A DNA stretch of 64,000 bases from Marinilongibacter aquaticus (GCF_020149935.1 NZ_CP083757.1:3435501-3499500), one strand, 5' to 3'; numbered from the stretch's first letter, positions 42,038 to 52,112 are shown. A program made the numbers and translations. Notes: generated from the letters alone by a model not told the origin.

Positions 42038-44146
42038 ATGAGCTTCGTGTTACTTCTTTTGTCTTTTATTTGCTGTTCCCCTGATTCAAAGGCAAAAAAC
42101 TTAGAAAGTCTTGAAGACTTAAAGTCGGAATATCCCGAGCATTTTCAAAGAGTCTTGGCGTATATTGATCCGCAAAGGAGTGGACTCGAACCTTATGCTC
42201 GGGCTCTTCAAAACGGCGACAGCATAAAGGCTGGTCGCTTGCTTCTCGATTATTTTGCCCATAAGTCCATGCCCCAGTGGCTTTCACCCGAAGATTTGAT
42301 AGAAGGAGAAAGACCTGAACAAGCCCTACTCTTGGCCAATTTGCTCCGCAAGGATACCCTGCTGCTTCGGGGAACGAAAGTAGCCGTGCCTCGACTGTCC
42401 GATGGCTTTTGGAATTGGAAATACACCGGGCCCAACAATGATGAAGAGTACGGGTACTCCTTGAACAATCAATATTACCTGAATAATGTGGTCTGGGCTC
42501 GGTTTAAAAACAACGACAAGGCTTATACGCAGATTTTTGATGCGGTGATAAAAGATTGGGTGATGCACAATCCGTTGCCTGCTCAAGGCAGTGCATTCTA
42601 TAAAATATTCACGGACCCCCAATTGGATTTTAGAGACGTGGGGGAACTGGCTTGGAGAGACATTGATACGGGGCGTCGATTGGGGCGAACCTGGGTTTTG
42701 TCTTTTTATATGTTGCAAAAGGATCTGGCTTTCTCAGAAGCCGCACGCTTTCTCATGCTTTCGAGCATGTGCCAGCAAGCGGATTTCTTGCAAGAGTATC
42801 ATAAAAAGGGGCACAATTGGACGGTAATCGAAATGAATGGCCTCTCGCTTTTTGCCTTGGCTTTTCCCGAGTTTAAGAAATCGAAAGTGTGGGCGGATTA
42901 CGCGATGTCGGTTTTGTTGCATGAATTGAATGCCCAAGTCTATCCCGACGGTGTACAAAGTGAAATATCGTCGCTTACCCATTGGGTGGCATTGGGACCC
43001 TTTGAGAAGGCCGCGGATAATTTCAAAGCGGCGGGCTATGCCGTGAACCCTCAGTATGTTTCTCGATTGGTAGACATGTACAATTATTTGGCCTATTCTA
43101 TGCGGCCCGACGGGCATCAGGCTTTGAACAACGACTCGGATCGTGACGATTTACGTCCACGTGTGTTGGCGGCGGCCGAAAAGTATGCTCGGCCAGATTG
43201 GACTTATATAGCCACAAACGGACGGGAAGGGCAGAAGCCTGAGATCCTACCGAGTCTTACTTTTCCTTGGGCGGGTATTCATATTTTCAGAAGCGGTTGG
43301 GATGCTCAAGCTTCTTGGTTGTTTTTTGATAACGGTCCTTTTGGTACAGGGCATCAACATGCCGATAAATTGCATATTTCTTTGGCGGCATTCGGGCAGG
43401 ATATGTTGGTGGACGGCGGACGTTTTACGCACAAGGACTACTTCAGTTTTGATCCGAAAACCTGGCGAGGTTATTTTCGAAGTACCTATTCGCACAATAC
43501 CATTTTGGTAGATGGTGCGGGGCAAAATGGTGGACAGCTTAAGGCTGTTGAGCCATTGGTCGAAGGAGAGGATTTTTTGCATCAGCCTACTTTTAGCTTT
43601 GCCCGAGGTACATTTGATGCTGGATACCAAAATACCGATTCTGAAGTGATGCACAGTAGGATGGTCATGGATGTGAAAGGGGAATTTGTGGTAGTAGCCG
43701 ATCGCTTAAAAGCGGATGCCGAGCATGAATACGCGATATTGTGGCATTTTGCTCCTCGAGCGGAAATACATAGTGAGTCGGATGGACGAATTTCAGCAGC
43801 CTGGGGAAACAAGAAAATGGAACTCATTCCCCTTGTTTGGCAAAACGATCTGCCCGATTTGGTAAAGGGTGCAGACAATGAAGGTGAGGCACACCAAGGT
43901 TGGTACAGTCTTCGCTACGATGAGAAAGAAGCGAATACGGCAGCCATATACAAACAAGAGGCGAAAGATGCAGTTATGATATGGATTTTATTGCCCTTCA
44001 ATGGCCCCAAACCAGTATTGAAAGCCGAATTGCTTGAAGGCAATGCCCGGCACGTCCGTTTGAAAGTGAATTACCAAGACGAGGTATACGGCATCGACAT
44101 GCCTTTCGATACGGGGCATGCAATATTGCAAAAACAGCAGAAATAA
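42038..44146 (+). CDS. Heparinase II/III-family polysaccharide lyase, lipoprotein
   Basis: 702 residues from the ATG at 42038 (MSFVLLLLSFICC, lipoprotein-like cysteines at 12-13); an upstream TTG in frame would add 22 residues. Residues ~40-370 form the (alpha/alpha) toroid with NHW-like active-site parts (KKGHNWTVIEMNGLSLFALAFPEF, HWVALGPFEKAA); residues ~420-600 are the beta-sandwich, with GIHIFRSGWD, FGTGHQHADKLHISLAAFG and STYSHNTILVDG holding the conserved His/Tyr. It cleaves acidic polysaccharides by beta-elimination. Close to the capsule and CysC, it could trim the cell's own polymer or take part in degradation of sulfated glycans. Confidence 0.92.
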   Translation: MSFVLLLLSFICCSPDSKAKNLESLEDLKSEYPEHFQRVLAYIDPQRSGLEPYARALQNGDSIKAGRLLLDYFAHKSMPQWLSPEDLIEGERPEQALLLANLLRKDTLLLRGTKVAVPRLSDGFWNWKYTGPNNDEEYGYSLNNQYYLNNVVWARFKNNDKAYTQIFDAVIKDWVMHNPLPAQGSAFYKIFTDPQLDFRDVGELAWRDIDTGRRLGRTWVLSFYMLQKDLAFSEAARFLMLSSMCQQADFLQEYHKKGHNWTVIEMNGLSLFALAFPEFKKSKVWADYAMSVLLHELNAQVYPDGVQSEISSLTHWVALGPFEKAADNFKAAGYAVNPQYVSRLVDMYNYLAYSMRPDGHQALNNDSDRDDLRPRVLAAAEKYARPDWTYIATNGREGQKPEILPSLTFPWAGIHIFRSGWDAQASWLFFDNGPFGTGHQHADKLHISLAAFGQDMLVDGGRFTHKDYFSFDPKTWRGYFRSTYSHNTILVDGAGQNGGQLKAVEPLVEGEDFLHQPTFSFARGTFDAGYQNTDSEVMHSRMVMDVKGEFVVVADRLKADAEHEYAILWHFAPRAEIHSESDGRISAAWGNKKMELIPLVWQNDLPDLVKGADNEGEAHQGWYSLRYDEKEANTAAIYKQEAKDAVMIWILLPFNGPKPVLKAELLEGNARHVRLKVNYQDEVYGIDMPFDTGHAILQKQQK

Positions 44147-44149
44147 GGC

Positions 44150-44962
44150 TTAGAAAATGCCGTCTGTAATTTCTTTTTGACGTCCCGTCGGCGTGATTTT
44201 GAAAGCGTCGATAAACGTGTCGAAGCCAGCACTCAAACCGAGTACAAAATCATTGTCGTCGGTGATGACGGCATAATATTTCCCATCGAATTTCTCGACA
44301 TCGTAATAGTCTTCGTTTTCGATCAAGGCATTCAAGCGATCGAAGAAACTGTCGCGTTCACCTTCTTCCTCAAAAGCTATCGATTTGAGATAGAGGCTGT
44401 CGTCGGGATTGTAAACGGCGTAATAGAACTGACCGTTGGGGTGATGGAATTTCACATATCCTGTTGGGCCGTAAAAGTCGTGTATTCTTTGCCTTCCGAG
44501 ATATTGTTGGTCGTCCATGAATCCAGAAAGGAAATCTCCGTTGTGGCTTTCGAAATCTTCGCTTTCTGTTTCTTCGGTCTCTTCTTCCAATGGCGTGTAA
44601 TCGTCGCCCAGCACACAACCCAAAAGATGATCCACCTCTTCTTCACTGGCATAGGCCACAGAACGAGCAATTTCTATATGGTTTCCCGCCTTCAGTACCA
44701 AAAAGTAATGCCCTTCTTCCTCAATGATTTTGTAGCGTTTGTCGTTTTCAAAATTCTTCAAAACAGATTTTACGCCGTTTTCTCTCGACTTTTCAGTCTT
44801 ATAGCCCTCACTTCTGAAAATCAACTGGGAATCGCCCTTGAAAAGGGCAAAATAAAACAATGCTGTGGTTTCGTCTTGAAAACGTACAAAACCATCTTCA
44901 TCTGTTTCCGACAAATTTTCCAAGTAAATTTCAGCGGGAAGGTAATCGTTTAGGGTACTCAT
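44150..44962 (-). CDS. Tandem DUF1508 (YegP-like) protein
   Basis: 270 residues, cytoplasmic, very acidic. The YegP/DUF1508 pattern is visible: FYFALFKGDSQLIFRSEGYKTEKSRENGVKSVLKN (~33-68) and a second, more diverged region at ~170-205 (QFYYAVYNPDDSLYLKSIAFEEEGERDSFFDRL). An acidic linker (LEEETEETESEDFESHNGD, ~125-143) separates two halves that look like copies of one unit. Function unknown; YegP-like proteins are small alpha-beta proteins of unclear role. Ends four bases from the heparinase-like gene end (convergent). Confidence 0.8.
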   Translation of the reverse strand: MSTLNDYLPAEIYLENLSETDEDGFVRFQDETTALFYFALFKGDSQLIFRSEGYKTEKSRENGVKSVLKNFENDKRYKIIEEEGHYFLVLKAGNHIEIARSVAYASEEEVDHLLGCVLGDDYTPLEEETEETESEDFESHNGDFLSGFMDDQQYLGRQRIHDFYGPTGYVKFHHPNGQFYYAVYNPDDSLYLKSIAFEEEGERDSFFDRLNALIENEDYYDVEKFDGKYYAVITDDNDFVLGLSAGFDTFIDAFKITPTGRQKEITDGIF

Positions 44963-45182
44963 TTTCAGAAGGTTTAATGCTATTCTAATTTATCATTTAT
45001 TCTGAATTACCCAGCCATTGTTACAAATTTTCGCTAATTAATACCATCTATTCTCGCAAAAGTCAAAATAAAGTTTGAATGCGTAGGCTTACCCGATTTT
45101 GAAAGGGATAGCTCGAACAAAACGGATATTTGGCGGGCGTTTTTCCGGGAAAATTGGAAAAATGATATTGTGTTCGAAAATG

Positions 45183-46343
45183 TTATTTGGGCAATACCAA
45201 TTTCCATTTTTTCTTGATTCTTGCTTTGGGCTTAATCCAGCCATTCAAGACAAACAATAGGCTGATAATCAATGTAGATACAAATAAAACGCCCAGGCGA
45301 TACAGAAAGGTTTTGGCCCGATTTTGACGGGCCAAATGTGTGTTCAAAGGCTGCGTGCCGTGGCCACGTATAATGGGGTTTGTCAAAAGCACACTTTCAT
45401 TGTGATAAGCTTCTAGTCGGACATAACCCCATTTCTTGGGAAGGTAAATCGCAAACTTGGCTTTTGTGCTTTGCAAATAACTTTCGCCGTCGACTACGAT
45501 ATTCACTTTGTCCACTGGGCCAGAGAAGGAATAGTGTAAAGAGTCGCCTTGCACTTGCAGTGATTCCAGCAGAGGTGCGGGCTGTCTTTCGGGGTTACGT
45601 ACCGAAACGAAATTGCCCGCCCGAAGGTTGTGCAGCATATTGTCTGCACTGCGGTCGCTACTGGATATCAAATTGTAGAATCGGCCCGGCTTTTGCCTTT
45701 GAATATCGTGCGTGTCGTCATTGGCTAAACACCACACGGGTTTTCCGTTTTTTAGAGCCTGGTCCCACTGGGGTAGTGCATTGGCGTAGGCACTGAATAC
45801 TTCGATGAATTGATAATTGTCTAAACGACTGAGGTCTTCCATGTTGTGCCCATCTCGCACGTTTGGATGGGCCAAAGCCACCAAAGCCCCGTTGTTCACC
45901 AAGCGGTCGATGACCATTTGCTTTTGAGACGTATTCTGTCGAAAGGGGAAATCAAGATAGCTTACGGCCTGGGCATTGATGGCCAGCTTGTGCGTTTTAT
46001 AGATATTGAAACCGTGTTCGTATACAGGAATTGCGGTCGCTTGTGTCTCATGGTAATTGGAGATGGCGGCAAGCCCAAAACCCAGTTTTTCGTATTCCTC
46101 TTTCATTTCCTCTGGGCTGTTTGCACCGTTTGTCAAACCCGCCCAAGCTTTCGAGTGGGCATGAAAGTTGGCCTTTTGCGTGTTTTCCGGATTCCACTGC
46201 GTATACGGATTGTAAAACTGCTCACCGGAGAAGGCTTTCGGGGTGGGGAAATCGAAAATTTCGGTCTGGTAATATACGACGGTCAGAAGCACCGTGAGGG
46301 CGATCAGGATAAAGTTTATAATTCCTTTAAAGAATGCGTACAT
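45183..46343 (-). CDS. Membrane-anchored PHP-domain phosphoesterase-like protein
   Basis: 386 residues from the ATG at 46343; an upstream in-frame ATG at 46388 is possible. One N-terminal membrane segment (FFKGIINFILIALTVLLTVVYY), a PHP-like domain in the middle (KANFHAHSKAWAG, YHETQ, LVALAHPNVRDG, VWCLANDDTHD hold the metal-binding His/Asp set), and a second membrane segment near the end (YRLGVLFVSTLIISLLFVLNGW). The enzyme domain would face the periplasm. Substrate unknown. Transcribed divergently from the GT39 gene. Confidence 0.78.
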   Translation of the reverse strand: MYAFFKGIINFILIALTVLLTVVYYQTEIFDFPTPKAFSGEQFYNPYTQWNPENTQKANFHAHSKAWAGLTNGANSPEEMKEEYEKLGFGLAAISNYHETQATAIPVYEHGFNIYKTHKLAINAQAVSYLDFPFRQNTSQKQMVIDRLVNNGALVALAHPNVRDGHNMEDLSRLDNYQFIEVFSAYANALPQWDQALKNGKPVWCLANDDTHDIQRQKPGRFYNLISSSDRSADNMLHNLRAGNFVSVRNPERQPAPLLESLQVQGDSLHYSFSGPVDKVNIVVDGESYLQSTKAKFAIYLPKKWGYVRLEAYHNESVLLTNPIIRGHGTQPLNTHLARQNRAKTFLYRLGVLFVSTLIISLLFVLNGWIKPKARIKKKWKLVLPK

Positions 46344-46449
46344 GACCTTCTCGTAAATTGAAAGAAATTGCGGCCACTTAGGAGGCACAATTTGCCTACA
46401 ATTTTATGCAAGCTCTTTAAATGGAGTTTTACCTGAAGATTAAGGAATA

Positions 46450-47949
46450 ATGAAGAGGGTGATTTCTGACAAATCGTTTTATGTTTTTCTTGCGGTGTAT
46501 CTCGCGGCGTCTTTGCTGGGCATGTATTTTACTCCGCTTTTCGACGAGGATGAAGGCTTTTTTGCTGAATGTGCCCGAAATATGCTCGAAACAGGCAATT
46601 ACATCCAAACGCAAGTGAATGGAGAATTGCGTTTCGATAAGCCGCCGCTTTTTGCTTGGCTCGAATGCCTTTCGATATTGGTCTTCGGCCTGACCGAATT
46701 CGCCGTGCGTTTGCCTTCTTTTCTTTTTTTCCTGCTGTTTGCGGCTTACGTATATTATTTTGTAAAAAGCTCATATTCTAAAAATCAAGCCCGATGGGCC
46801 GTGATAGTGTTGCTGACTTTGCTGCAATTTCAGGTTTTGAGTAAAGCCACTGTGACGGATAATTTGTTGAACGCCTTTATGGCCATTGCCCTTTTGGCTT
46901 ATCTGAAATTCGACGAGAAATTTTCGCAAAAGCATCTTTATGTTTTCTATTTGGCTTGCGGATTGGGTTTCCTTACCAAAGGCCCTTTGGCTTTTGCCTT
47001 GCCGGCCGCGGTAATCTTGCTTTATCAACTCAGTTTCGGCACACCCAAGAAACTGTGGAAGCTTTGGAATTGGAAAGCCCTCTTGCTCTGTTTGCTTGTG
47101 CCGGTGCCCTGGTTTGTGTTGGCCTATGAAAAAACGGGATGGTATTTTATTCAGGATTTGTTTCTGAAACACAATATCGGGCGTTTTTCTTCCACGATGG
47201 AAGGGCACGGTGGGCATTGGTGGTACTATATCCCGGTTTTGTTTTTGGCATTTATTCCTTTCACACAAAACCTGAAAGTATTGTTTAAAACGAGTTGGCA
47301 GAGTAGAGAAGAGCGGTTTCTTTTCATTTGGTTTACGGTTACGTTTGTTTTATTCAGCATTTCGAATACCCAATTGCCGCATTACATTAGTATTGCCTAT
47401 GCCCCGGTTGTGATTTTGATGGTCGTCAAACTGAAACAGAGCCAATTCGCTTCGGCCAAATGGTGGGTCTTGGCCTTGCACACATTGTTCTTGCTTTTGC
47501 CTTTGTTGATTATTTACGGCGATCTGCCGATCGATGATGAATATACGTATGCCATGTTGAGCGAAGCGGCGGGTGTGTTCGATGCCCAATATTTTGCACT
47601 CCAATGTCTTTTGTGGGGCTTGTTGTTGTTTTTTGTGTTTTCCCGAAAACAGCACATTTTGCTCTTCGCCGTCTTTATTGCATCCACTTCCTTTTTCATG
47701 TATACCTACGCAGGTTTGCAGCAAGGTTTTGTGAAAACAACGGGGCAGGAGTTGAGAAACTCGAACGAGGAGGTTTGGATGCGTGATCATTACAATCCAA
47801 GTTTATCTTTTTATGCCCAAAAAACCTTTTTGATCGATACTGATTTTGTACCCGGACGCACCTACTTTATCCGCATATCGCGGTACGATTCCAAGCAGAT
47901 GCAGATTTTGGCGGCACGGAGCGGTTTTGTGCTCGTGAAAGTCAAATGA
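46450..47949 (+). CDS. GT39-type (ArnT/PMT-like) glycosyltransferase
   Basis: 499 residues with about 12 membrane segments. The first periplasmic loop holds the catalytic acidic motif FDEDEGFFAECARNMLETG and later KPPLFAWLE, both typical of the PMT_2/ArnT/GT39 group that transfers sugars from polyprenyl-phosphate carriers. Candidate jobs are lipid A modification or protein/glycan decoration. C-terminal ~100 residues are soluble, periplasmic. Confidence 0.9.
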   Translation: MKRVISDKSFYVFLAVYLAASLLGMYFTPLFDEDEGFFAECARNMLETGNYIQTQVNGELRFDKPPLFAWLECLSILVFGLTEFAVRLPSFLFFLLFAAYVYYFVKSSYSKNQARWAVIVLLTLLQFQVLSKATVTDNLLNAFMAIALLAYLKFDEKFSQKHLYVFYLACGLGFLTKGPLAFALPAAVILLYQLSFGTPKKLWKLWNWKALLLCLLVPVPWFVLAYEKTGWYFIQDLFLKHNIGRFSSTMEGHGGHWWYYIPVLFLAFIPFTQNLKVLFKTSWQSREERFLFIWFTVTFVLFSISNTQLPHYISIAYAPVVILMVVKLKQSQFASAKWWVLALHTLFLLLPLLIIYGDLPIDDEYTYAMLSEAAGVFDAQYFALQCLLWGLLLFFVFSRKQHILLFAVFIASTSFFMYTYAGLQQGFVKTTGQELRNSNEEVWMRDHYNPSLSFYAQKTFLIDTDFVPGRTYFIRISRYDSKQMQILAARSGFVLVKVK

Positions 47950-48070
47950 ACCAATATTAAGTTTTTCGAACTTTCGATGCGAAAACTATGAATCCACGAT
48001 TCAGGCTTCTATCATTGCGGCCAAATTGGTCGAGGCTGTAGATTTTTGTGGGCCGCGATGACTTGAACAC

Positions 48071-48682
48071 ATGGGAAAAGCGATTTTTGCGGCATTAGAA
48101 GAGACGGTAAAATCTTTCGATTTTGAAACGATTTCGCGTACTCGAAAAACAGAACTGGGGCGATTGGCTCAGTTTATTAAAGAAAAAGCCAATAAGGAAC
48201 AAGAAGTGTCCGTGAATTTCATTGGCGAATCCAACTCACACCGAAGCATTTTGGCCCAAGCTTGGGCGTCCTTATATGCCTTCGTATTTCATTTGCCGAT
48301 TCGGGTGTTTTCCAGCGGATTGGAAACGGTAAGCGTCGATGCGGATGTGTTGAACAGCTTGAAAAAACAGGGATTCCGTGTGTACGGCAAGGGAGGAGAC
48401 GAGGAAACGCATTTTGTCTGGTTCAGTCACGATGCCGATCCAATCGTGCTTTATTCGAAATTGCTGAACGACCCCATCAATCCCACACACAACTATGTGG
48501 CCATTCTTACCTACCCCCAGCTCGAATCTGATGATTTGAAAAGAGCCGACATCGTTTTTGAAATGAAACCAACTGAAGCCTTGGAGGGGCCTCGTGCAGA
48601 TGAGCTTTTCGACAGCTGGGCCAAGCAGATAGGAACAGAAGTGGCTTATGTCTTCAATCAACTGGGCTCGACAGAAGATTAA
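48071..48682 (+). CDS. Low-molecular-weight phosphatase/ArsC-like protein lacking the catalytic Cys
   Basis: 203 residues. The region EVSVNFIGESNSHRSILAQAW (residues 45-65) lines up with the phosphate loop of arsenate reductase/LMW-PTP proteins (V.F.C..NS.RS..AE.W). The CX5R motif would need Cys at residue 52; here it is Gly52, while Arg58 is kept (GESNSHR). So the fold is probably kept but the normal chemistry is not possible. Later DADPIVLY could be the acid loop. Protein-tyrosine phosphatase or arsenate reductase activity should not be assumed. Function unknown; perhaps a phosphate-binding regulatory protein. Confidence 0.65.
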   Translation: MGKAIFAALEETVKSFDFETISRTRKTELGRLAQFIKEKANKEQEVSVNFIGESNSHRSILAQAWASLYAFVFHLPIRVFSSGLETVSVDADVLNSLKKQGFRVYGKGGDEETHFVWFSHDADPIVLYSKLLNDPINPTHNYVAILTYPQLESDDLKRADIVFEMKPTEALEGPRADELFDSWAKQIGTEVAYVFNQLGSTED

Positions 48683-48863
48683 ATAATCGTTAAAATATTA
48701 CACGCAGAAATAAAGGAATTTACGGCTTCTTTAGACTTTCTGTTTGGCTAATTTTCGCTTAACCTAATACAGATTTAACCATTAGTTTTTTTTGCGTTCT
48801 GACTTTTGTGTTGCGAAAAAGCAACCAAAACTCAACAAGAATACGAACACAAAACGAAACTGA

Positions 48864-51800
48864 ATGGGAATGAAATCTCTACTTAAAAATGGTTTTGCAA
48901 AGTTTTGCGGCACATTGGCAACAGTGTTGGCCTTTGCAAGCCTTTCACAGGCTCAGATGAAAATTTCGGGTCAAGTGAAAGACAACACAGGTGAAGCCCT
49001 TCCTGGGGCGAGTATCCTGATAAAAGGAACTTTGGATGGTACCACTACGGATGTCGACGGACAGTACAGCATCAGCGTACCTTCAAAAGAATCGGTGCTT
49101 ATTTTCACTTCAATTGGCTTCGAACCTACCGAACAAGTGGTGGGCAACCGTAGCCAGATTGATGTACAGATGCAAGAAGCCGCACAGGCTTTGGACGAAC
49201 TTGTGGTTACAGCCTTGGGAATCAAAAAAGATGCACGCCGAATCGGGGTGGCCATCCAGTCTGTAAAAGGGAAAGACGTGGTACAGGCCCGCGAGCCCAA
49301 TGCCGTAAACGCTTTGGCGGGGAAAGTCGCTGGTTTGACAGTCGGTGCTCAACCCGAATTGCTGAGAAGACCGAACATTTCTTTGCGTGGAAACTCGGAT
49401 GTACTTTTTGTAGTGGACGGTGTGCCCGTAAACTCGGACACATGGAATGTGAGCCCCGATGATATCGAAACATACTCGGTTTTGAAAGGGCCTTCTGCTT
49501 CTGCTCTTTACGGTTTTCGAGGGAAAAACGGAGCCATTTTGATTACCACCAAACGCGGCAGTAAAGACAAAAGAGGGTTTCAGTTGGATGTAAACTCTTC
49601 AACGATGTTCGATAAGGGCTTTATTGCCATTCCAAAAGTACAAGATCAATACGGCCCGGGCGACCACGGTAAATACTGGTTTGTCGATGGAAAAGGCGGT
49701 GGTTTGAACGACGGCGATTACGATGGCGGTTGGGGTCCAAAATTCGAAGGGCAGCTCATTTCGCAATACGATTCGCCGATCGATCCCGAAACGGGCGAGC
49801 GTATTCCTACACCCTATATCGCTCGTGGTGCGGATAACCTGACGCGTTTTCTGGAAACTGGAGTGCTTTCAACCAACAATGTATCTTTGTCTTCATCGGG
49901 CGAGAAATACAATTTGCGACTTTCCGCTTCGAATACTTTCCAGAAAGGCATTGTGCCCAATACCAAACTCGATATCTTCAATTTCAACATGACTTCGGAT
50001 TACAATTTCTCGAAGCGTTTGAAATTCTCTTCGGGCTTGCAGTACAACCGTCAAATGAGCCCGAACTTCCCGGATATCAATTACGGCCCCAATTCAATTA
50101 TTTACAATATGATTTTGTGGGGATCGGCCGACTGGGACATCGACGACATGCGTGATTACTGGCAACCGGGCAAAGAGGGTATTCAGCAGATTTATGCAGA
50201 ATATCAACGCTACAACAACCCGTACTTCATGAGCTACGAGTGGTTGAGAAGCCACAACAAAACGGATATCATTGGACAAGCTTCGATGACTTACGAGATC
50301 ACCGATTTCTTAGACGTGATGGTGCGTAGCCAAGTAACGACATGGAATTTGCTTCGTACAGAAAAAATGCCGTATTCGGCAGGATCTTACGGAAGAGAAG
50401 AAAGAAAAGGCGATTATAGAGAAGACAGAAGAAACCTTTTCGAGAACAATACCGATATCTTGGTTCGTTTCGACAAGGATATTTTCAGCGGAATGAACGC
50501 GAAAATCTGGGCGGGCGGTAATATCCGTACCTTCAACTACAATTCGAGCTTTGGCACGACCAACTATTTGAATGTACCCGGGCTTTACAATTTCAGCAAC
50601 TCGGCCAATCCGGTGATGATCTCGAATTATGCAGCAGATATGCGAGTGAATTCGGCTTATTATTCTGCCGACTTCAGTTACAAAGATATCTTCACCATTT
50701 CGACCACGGGTCGTATGGATAAATTGTCGACTTTACCCGAAGGCAACAACACCTTCTTTTACCCCTCGGTTTCGGGAGCTACCGTGTTGAGCGATTTCAT
50801 GGCTTTGCCTAAATTCGTCACTTTCTTGAAACTTCGGGCTTCTTATGCCAACGTGAAAGACGGTTTGACCAAATCGAGCATTGGAGCCACGCCGGGCACA
50901 AGTTACCCCTTGGGTTACGGTGAAGAGTATTATTCTTCTTACGATGGCCCTACTTACGAAAACTCGGCTGTATACGGCATTGCTCCGGCTTACAACAACC
51001 TACCAGCAGCCACGTTCACCAATACTTTGAATAACCCGAATTTGCAGCCGAGCTCCTCTTCTCAGGCCGAGTTTGGGCTTGATACGCGTTTTGTAGACAA
51101 CCGCCTTCGTTTTGATGCGACTTTCTACATCTCGAATGACGGACCGCGTATTTTTAGAAACGACAAGTCCATTTTCTCGGGATACGAAGCGGCTTTGGTC
51201 AACGGAATCAAGACGCAGAAGAAAGGTTTGGAATTGACTCTGTCGGGAACCCCGATTTACAATCCCTCAGGTTTGACATGGGAAGTGACGGCCAACTGGT
51301 CTAAATATGTAGAACGTTTGAAAGAAATCGTTCCGGGTGTAAGTGAGTTGAGAAACTTCCGTCAGAGCAACGATATCTACCGCATTGGCGATCGCATGGA
51401 TAAATTCTACGGACGCACATTCGTGCATGCTCCAAACGGTGAGATCATCAACGATGCTTCGGGTAGACCAATTTACGCTCCGTCCAACCAATTCTTGGGT
51501 TACACCAATCCGGATTTTGTGTTCGGGATCAACAACAAATTCGATTACAAAGGAATCAGCTTGAGTTTCCAGTTTGACGGTCGAATCGGTGGCGTGATTG
51601 TGGATTATGCCCAGAAACAAACCTTCCGTGGCGGTCGAAATATTGCTTTGGTGCAAGGCGATATGGAAGAAGCCCGTTACCAAGATTACTTGGGTAACAA
51701 ATCGTGGGTTGGCCCCGGTGTGCAAGTGGATGGCGAAGGCGTGATCAATTACGATGCCAATGGCGTGGCCACCAATTTGGATCAATTGAGCTACAAAACG

Positions 51801-52100
51801 AACGACACCAAACAATTTTTGCAAGACTGGGTGAGCCGCTATTACAACTCGGATGAAGGCAATTTGATCAGCCGCTCATTTGGCACATTGCGTCAGGTGA
51901 TCGTGGGTTACAGCCTTCCGCAGAAATGGTTCGGCGAAAACGGTATTCGCAATGTGAATGTCTCATTGGTGGGTAGAAACCTACTCTACTTTGCAGAGAA
52001 GAAAGACATTGACCTGAACCAATACATTTCGGGTACAAGCTCGAGCCTGCAAACGCCCTCGACCAGAAGATACGGTATCAATGTTGGATTCACTTTTTAA
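48864..52100 (+). CDS. SusC/RagA-family TonB-dependent outer-membrane receptor
   Basis: 1078 residues with a signal peptide (to about residue 31, SLSQAQ). Carboxypeptidase-like domain at about 32-115 (ISGQVKDNTGEALPGASILIKG), then LDELVVTALGIKKDARRIGVAIQ, plug domain (LRGNSDVLFVVDGVPVNS, LKGPSASALYGFRGKNGAILITT) and the barrel ending RRYGINVGFTF. Complete. An alternative start two codons later is equally good. Pairs with the SusD gene 12 bp downstream. Its plug and barrel differ from those of the first SusC, so a different substrate is likely. Confidence 0.96.
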   Translation: MGMKSLLKNGFAKFCGTLATVLAFASLSQAQMKISGQVKDNTGEALPGASILIKGTLDGTTTDVDGQYSISVPSKESVLIFTSIGFEPTEQVVGNRSQIDVQMQEAAQALDELVVTALGIKKDARRIGVAIQSVKGKDVVQAREPNAVNALAGKVAGLTVGAQPELLRRPNISLRGNSDVLFVVDGVPVNSDTWNVSPDDIETYSVLKGPSASALYGFRGKNGAILITTKRGSKDKRGFQLDVNSSTMFDKGFIAIPKVQDQYGPGDHGKYWFVDGKGGGLNDGDYDGGWGPKFEGQLISQYDSPIDPETGERIPTPYIARGADNLTRFLETGVLSTNNVSLSSSGEKYNLRLSASNTFQKGIVPNTKLDIFNFNMTSDYNFSKRLKFSSGLQYNRQMSPNFPDINYGPNSIIYNMILWGSADWDIDDMRDYWQPGKEGIQQIYAEYQRYNNPYFMSYEWLRSHNKTDIIGQASMTYEITDFLDVMVRSQVTTWNLLRTEKMPYSAGSYGREERKGDYREDRRNLFENNTDILVRFDKDIFSGMNAKIWAGGNIRTFNYNSSFGTTNYLNVPGLYNFSNSANPVMISNYAADMRVNSAYYSADFSYKDIFTISTTGRMDKLSTLPEGNNTFFYPSVSGATVLSDFMALPKFVTFLKLRASYANVKDGLTKSSIGATPGTSYPLGYGEEYYSSYDGPTYENSAVYGIAPAYNNLPAATFTNTLNNPNLQPSSSSQAEFGLDTRFVDNRLRFDATFYISNDGPRIFRNDKSIFSGYEAALVNGIKTQKKGLELTLSGTPIYNPSGLTWEVTANWSKYVERLKEIVPGVSELRNFRQSNDIYRIGDRMDKFYGRTFVHAPNGEIINDASGRPIYAPSNQFLGYTNPDFVFGINNKFDYKGISLSFQFDGRIGGVIVDYAQKQTFRGGRNIALVQGDMEEARYQDYLGNKSWVGPGVQVDGEGVINYDANGVATNLDQLSYKTNDTKQFLQDWVSRYYNSDEGNLISRSFGTLRQVIVGYSLPQKWFGENGIRNVNVSLVGRNLLYFAEKKDIDLNQYISGTSSSLQTPSTRRYGINVGFTF

Positions 52101-52112
52101 TTCCAGAAAGAC

